NCBI GenBank assembly: GCA_009668925.1
Contig: SBEK01000034.1
Coordinates: 1-26,340 of the forward strand
Reading direction: 5' to 3'
Length of the DNA stretch: 26,340 nucleotides
DNA from: Deltaproteobacteria bacterium
GTDB taxonomy: Bacteria > Desulfobacterota > Syntrophia > Syntrophales > Smithellaceae
Shown here one piece after another: positions 22,892 to 26,340 of this stretch. Position numbers and translations under genes: made by a program. Positions within the stretch are counted from its first letter, which is position 1; every line of letters starts with the position of its first letter. The notes beneath the pieces were generated by a model. It saw only the letters and a list, made by a program, of their open reading frames with translations. It was not told the DNA's origin and made no database searches.

Positions 22892-25800
22892 ATGTTCAGA
22901 GTACGTCCGGTGGTCGCGTTCCTGATGCTATTGACGTTCATATCCCTTCCGGCCCAGGCCGCGCACCAGGTCAATTTCGTCTCGGAAATTGGCGTTGACA
23001 ATCCTTTTCATGCTGCGGCGGACAAGAACGGCAGCCTCTACGTGACCGGCTACAAAGGAGGCCTGTTAGCCGGCAAGAACGGCTTCGTTTACGTATTCAG
23101 CCCTGAAGGGAAGAATATTCTGACGTTCAGCGGTCAGACAAAAAACGGAGAGCCCTATCTTCAGAAACCCTCGGGGATTGCCGTGTACGGCGATCATATC
23201 TATGTTGCGGACAAGTCCCTGGACAGTGTCGCCATTTTTTCCAAGACCGGCGTCTGCCGCGACGCGTTCGGCGAGAGCGGCAGCGGTCCCAAGCAGTTCA
23301 GCAGCCCTGAAGGAATTTTCGTGTATCAGGGAATCATTTACGTAGCCGATACCGGCAACGACCGGATTCAGGTTCTGGGGCAAAATGGCGTCTTCCTTCG
23401 ATCGATCGGAAATACCGGAAAGGAGGAGAGTCTCCTCAAGAGTCCGACGGCGGTTGCGGTTGACTCGAAAGGTCTGATCTACGCCGTAGACGGAGCCGCC
23501 CGGATCGTTAAAATGTATCGGCAAGACGGTACGTATGTCGGGAAGCTGGCGGGTCCGGTCAAACCCTTCTCTCTCGCCATTGCGGATGACGGTCTTTTCG
23601 TTACGGATGTTGAGAAATATAATGTCACAAAATACACCTTCACCGGCGAGAAGCTTTTTTCATTCGGAACCATGGGGCCGGGCAAGGTCCAGTTTCAGGA
23701 GCTCTATGGAATTGCCACGGACTCTCTGGGCAATGTCTATGCAGTCGACCGGTCGAGAGCGACCATCCAGGTGATTGCCACCGGGAAGGGAGCGGGCAAC
23801 GATTTGCCGTTTGACATTTCGCCCCCGACGTCCGTCAAATGGCTCAGGGACATCCCCCTGGCGGCGAAGAAACTGGCATGGGACAAAACATCCCGGAGCA
23901 CTTTCGCTGTAGACGGGGACAGTGACGCCATCCATACAATAAAGGACGGGCGCGTCGAAAAGACGATCAGAGTGCCGGATGCGGTCCCTGTTTCCGTGGC
24001 GGTTGATCTCAAGGGGTTTCTCTGGATCATTGACCGCGAGGCAAGCCAGCTTGTAAAGTTGGATGCCGCGGGCCGCGTGCTCCTCAAAGTGGGTTCGTCC
24101 GGAAACAAAGAAGGATATTTTTCCAAACCGAGCGATATCCTGATCGGCCCGGACGGGTTGATTTATGTGGCCGATAAGAATAATAACCGGATTCAGGTGT
24201 TTAACGGTGAAGGGGTGCTGATGAACACCTTTGCCAAAGCGGCGGGAAACCAGCCCCTGGAGACGCCCGTCGCCATTGCCCAGGACGCGAAAGGAAATAC
24301 CTATGCGCTTTGTGAAGATCGGAAAATTGTCGTGTGCATCGCTCCCAATGGCAGCGTCACGAGGGAAATAGGAGGCGATCTCGCCGGTGCGGACAAATTC
24401 GAGAGCCCCGTTGGTCTTGCCGTTATGGGCCCCGAGTTGCTGGTGGCCGACGCCGGAACACGGAGCGTCAAAGTCTTCACGCTTGCGGGAAAGTTTCTCC
24501 GGGAATTCGGATCCCGGGGAAACGGACGGGGAGAGTTCAAACAGCCGGCATCGATTGTCGCCATGGACGGCGGATCGTTTATGGTTGCCGATCCGGGAAA
24601 TAAGCGCGTGCAGACGTTCGGCATGCAATATACGCCTTCGCCGCCCGCAGGCATCCAGGCCAAACCGGACATGAGAGCCGTGGATCTTTCCTGGAATCCG
24701 TCTGAAGAGGGCGTTGTCGAAGCGTATCGCGTTTTTCGCAAACTCGAAGGTGACTTCTCCTATCAGGAAGTCGGAACGTCGCCGAAGCATTCTTTTCGAG
24801 ACGTCTCCGTCCTTCCGGGAAAGAAATATGTCTACCGGGTGAGCGCGCGTGGAGCCGGGGGGAATGAAAATATTGCGACGGAATCCGCGTCGGCGGTCCC
24901 GCTGAAATACACTCCGCCGCCCCCCATCGGCCTCGAAGCGCAGAGCCAGGAATGGTCCGTGGATCTGGTCTGGAAGATGCGCAAAGAGGACTATATCGAT
25001 CATTATAACATTTACCGCGACGGTGACGGGTCGGCATTGATCGCCCGGACGAAAACGGGGGCGTTTTCCGAAGGAGGGCTGGAACCGGACACTTCCTATA
25101 CGTATTTGGTGAGCGCCGTCAGCATCGATGAAGTGGAGAGCGAACACGTTCCCGTCAGCATTCGTACGCAGGTGGCCATCAAAGCGCCGCTGGAAATCGA
25201 TATTCTCGAAATGAGTGATATTTTCTCGAATACCTACAAGATCTATGAAAATGAAGGGATCGGCAAGGTTCGGCTCACCAACAATACGCGCAATCCCATT
25301 GCCACATTGAAACTCGCCTTCAATATCAAGGAATATATGGATTTCCCGACAGAGGCGGAAATCCGGAACCTCCAGCCGAAGGAAAGCAGAGAAGTCGCTT
25401 TCAAGGCCGTTTTTAACAATAAGATTCTTGAAGTGACGGAAGATACGCCGGTGCAGACGGAACTGAAGGTGAGCTATTACGAAAATCAGAAGCTGCGCAG
25501 TTATTCGAAGAACAACGCCCTCAGACTCTACGAAAAACACAGGATGATGTGGGTCAACAAGGATCGCGTCGCCACCTTCATTACATCCAAGGATCCGGTC
25601 GTTCTGGAATTCACGCGGGCCGTGGTCACCCAGTATGCGGACATCAGCTCGCCCCTCGTCTATGCCGGTGCACTCTATGAATATCTTGGATTCATGGGCA
25701 TGACCTATTTGCACCACCCCAATAATCCGTACCAAATCGTCGAGGGCAAGACCCGCATTGTGGATTATGTCCAGTACCCCCGCGAAACGCTGAAAAGGAA

Positions 25801-26340
25801 TTCCGGCGTTTGTACCGATCTGGTTGTTCTGTATACGGCGGCCCTGGAGGGTTTGGGCATCCGCACCATGATTCTCGGAACTCCCGATCATCTCTTCATG
25901 ATGTTTGCCGTGGGCGAGGTGAGTGATCTGGGAGATTCTACCATGAACGGACTGCTGGTCGTTCATGAAGGGACGGTATGGGCTCCCGTGGAGTTGACGC
26001 TGGTCGGTTCCCCATTTATGAAAGCCTGGGAAACGGGGAGCAAGACCTATTATGAGTGGAAGAACAAAGGCATCGAGTTGACGGATCTCGCGCGGGCCTG
26101 GGACAGGTATAAGCCGGCGACGCTTCCTTTTTCCGACTGGCGCGTTTCGGTGAAAAACAAATCCGAAGTGAACAAGCGCTACGGCGACGAAATCGCGAAA
26201 CTCCATCGAATCTGGCTTAAGCACACCAGCAACCGCTATTACATGGCGACCATGAAAGATCCGGAAGACGCCCATGCCTTTATCCAATTGGGGATTATTT
26301 ACGGCGAAGCCGGAGAGTTGGAAACAGCCCAGTCCTTTTT
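22892..26340 (+). CDS. Large secreted NHL-repeat / FN3 / transglutaminase-like protein (3' end outside window)
   Basis: The frame is open from ATG 22892 to the window edge, at least 1149 residues. It begins with a signal peptide (cleavage AQA near residue 23). About ten NHL-type beta-propeller repeats follow to residue 575, e.g. GIIYVADTGNDRIQV and GLIYVADKNNNRIQVF. Then come two fibronectin type III domains (about 580-672 and 672-765), a CARDB-like beta domain (about 775-885) and a transglutaminase-like core (about 900-1045). The core has Cys974 in NSGVCTDLVVLY, His1000 in PDHLFMMF and Glu1034 in WAPVELT as the probable triad. The tail (residue 1128 onward, AFIQLGIIYGEAGELETAQ) begins a TPR. 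A GGAG precedes the start. An exported scaffold with thiol protease or crosslinking activity is the likeliest reading; substrate unknown. Confidence 0.88.
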   Translation, partial: MFRVRPVVAFLMLLTFISLPAQAAHQVNFVSEIGVDNPFHAAADKNGSLYVTGYKGGLLAGKNGFVYVFSPEGKNILTFSGQTKNGEPYLQKPSGIAVYGDHIYVADKSLDSVAIFSKTGVCRDAFGESGSGPKQFSSPEGIFVYQGIIYVADTGNDRIQVLGQNGVFLRSIGNTGKEESLLKSPTAVAVDSKGLIYAVDGAARIVKMYRQDGTYVGKLAGPVKPFSLAIADDGLFVTDVEKYNVTKYTFTGEKLFSFGTMGPGKVQFQELYGIATDSLGNVYAVDRSRATIQVIATGKGAGNDLPFDISPPTSVKWLRDIPLAAKKLAWDKTSRSTFAVDGDSDAIHTIKDGRVEKTIRVPDAVPVSVAVDLKGFLWIIDREASQLVKLDAAGRVLLKVGSSGNKEGYFSKPSDILIGPDGLIYVADKNNNRIQVFNGEGVLMNTFAKAAGNQPLETPVAIAQDAKGNTYALCEDRKIVVCIAPNGSVTREIGGDLAGADKFESPVGLAVMGPELLVADAGTRSVKVFTLAGKFLREFGSRGNGRGEFKQPASIVAMDGGSFMVADPGNKRVQTFGMQYTPSPPAGIQAKPDMRAVDLSWNPSEEGVVEAYRVFRKLEGDFSYQEVGTSPKHSFRDVSVLPGKKYVYRVSARGAGGNENIATESASAVPLKYTPPPPIGLEAQSQEWSVDLVWKMRKEDYIDHYNIYRDGDGSALIARTKTGAFSEGGLEPDTSYTYLVSAVSIDEVESEHVPVSIRTQVAIKAPLEIDILEMSDIFSNTYKIYENEGIGKVRLTNNTRNPIATLKLAFNIKEYMDFPTEAEIRNLQPKESREVAFKAVFNNKILEVTEDTPVQTELKVSYYENQKLRSYSKNNALRLYEKHRMMWVNKDRVATFITSKDPVVLEFTRAVVTQYADISSPLVYAGALYEYLGFMGMTYLHHPNNPYQIVEGKTRIVDYVQYPRETLKRNSGVCTDLVVLYTAALEGLGIRTMILGTPDHLFMMFAVGEVSDLGDSTMNGLLVVHEGTVWAPVELTLVGSPFMKAWETGSKTYYEWKNKGIELTDLARAWDRYKPATLPFSDWRVSVKNKSEVNKRYGDEIAKLHRIWLKHTSNRYYMATMKDPEDAHAFIQLGIIYGEAGELETAQSF

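Noticed and set aside
23660..26287. An 875-codon open frame on the minus strand
   Set aside because: It lies opposite the NHL/transglutaminase gene. The antisense protein is full of Arg, His, Phe and Ile without recognisable motifs, whereas the plus frame has clear domains and a signal peptide. It is a shadow of codon bias.
1..26340. CRISPR arrays, tRNA or rRNA genes, insertion sequences, phage or toxin-antitoxin genes
   Set aside because: No regularly spaced repeats, no cloverleaf or rRNA-like segment, and no transposase, integrase or small toxin frames were found on either strand.

Overview
The window looks like chromosomal DNA of an anaerobic, GC-rich Gram-negative bacterium, most likely Desulfobacterota (old Deltaproteobacteria), possibly Syntrophales. 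This is inferred from the gene mix: an anaerobe-style acyl-CoA dehydrogenase next to a 3-hydroxyacyl-CoA dehydrogenase, stand-alone NDP-forming acyl-CoA synthetase alpha subunits, two B12-binding-type radical SAM enzymes, periplasmic Prc and PBP7-like proteins, and a CHASE2 nucleotide cyclase. No rRNA, tRNA, CRISPR array, insertion sequence or phage gene was seen. The taxonomic call is not proven by any single marker.

Layout. (1) 1-2600: the end of a class I methyltransferase, then a convergent beta-oxidation pair (hbd then acyl-CoA dehydrogenase) on the minus strand. (2) 2812-3769: a near-consensus sigma70 promoter drives two small exported or membrane proteins (DUF1566-like, and a one-TM conserved protein). 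(3) 4041-7423: prc on the minus strand with a clear promoter, divergent from an MBL-fold hydrolase. The 323-bp space between them holds a cluster of inverted repeats. (4) 7631-12029: a secreted single-Cache protein, then two paralogous CoA-binding acyl-CoA synthetase alpha subunits that sandwich a small AAA/ABC-type ATPase which may be translated from a leaderless transcript. No ATP-grasp beta subunit is present. (5) 12108-14470: a radical SAM enzyme, then a PBP7-like peptidoglycan hydrolase with its own promoter and terminator. (6) 14561-20577: a tight run of PHP phosphoesterase, GT4 glycosyltransferase, methyltransferase, single-domain alpha/alpha-toroid protein, left-handed beta-helix acyltransferase and a BchE-type radical SAM protein. 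(7) 20701-end: a consensus promoter, a CHASE2-class III cyclase, and a very large secreted NHL/FN3/transglutaminase-like protein that runs off the right edge.

How the genes may work together. Region 6 is the best candidate for an undescribed pathway. It contains the enzyme types needed to build and decorate a glycosylated envelope lipid or small molecule (glycosyl transfer, methylation, acylation, radical chemistry, phosphoester hydrolysis) plus an uncharacterised QW-motif toroid. The product cannot be read from sequence. Region 7 suggests a sensor-cyclase next to a giant exported protein with a probable Cys-His-Glu peptidase or transglutaminase centre. That gene has no stop inside the window and lies opposite a long antisense open frame, so it is easy to miss.
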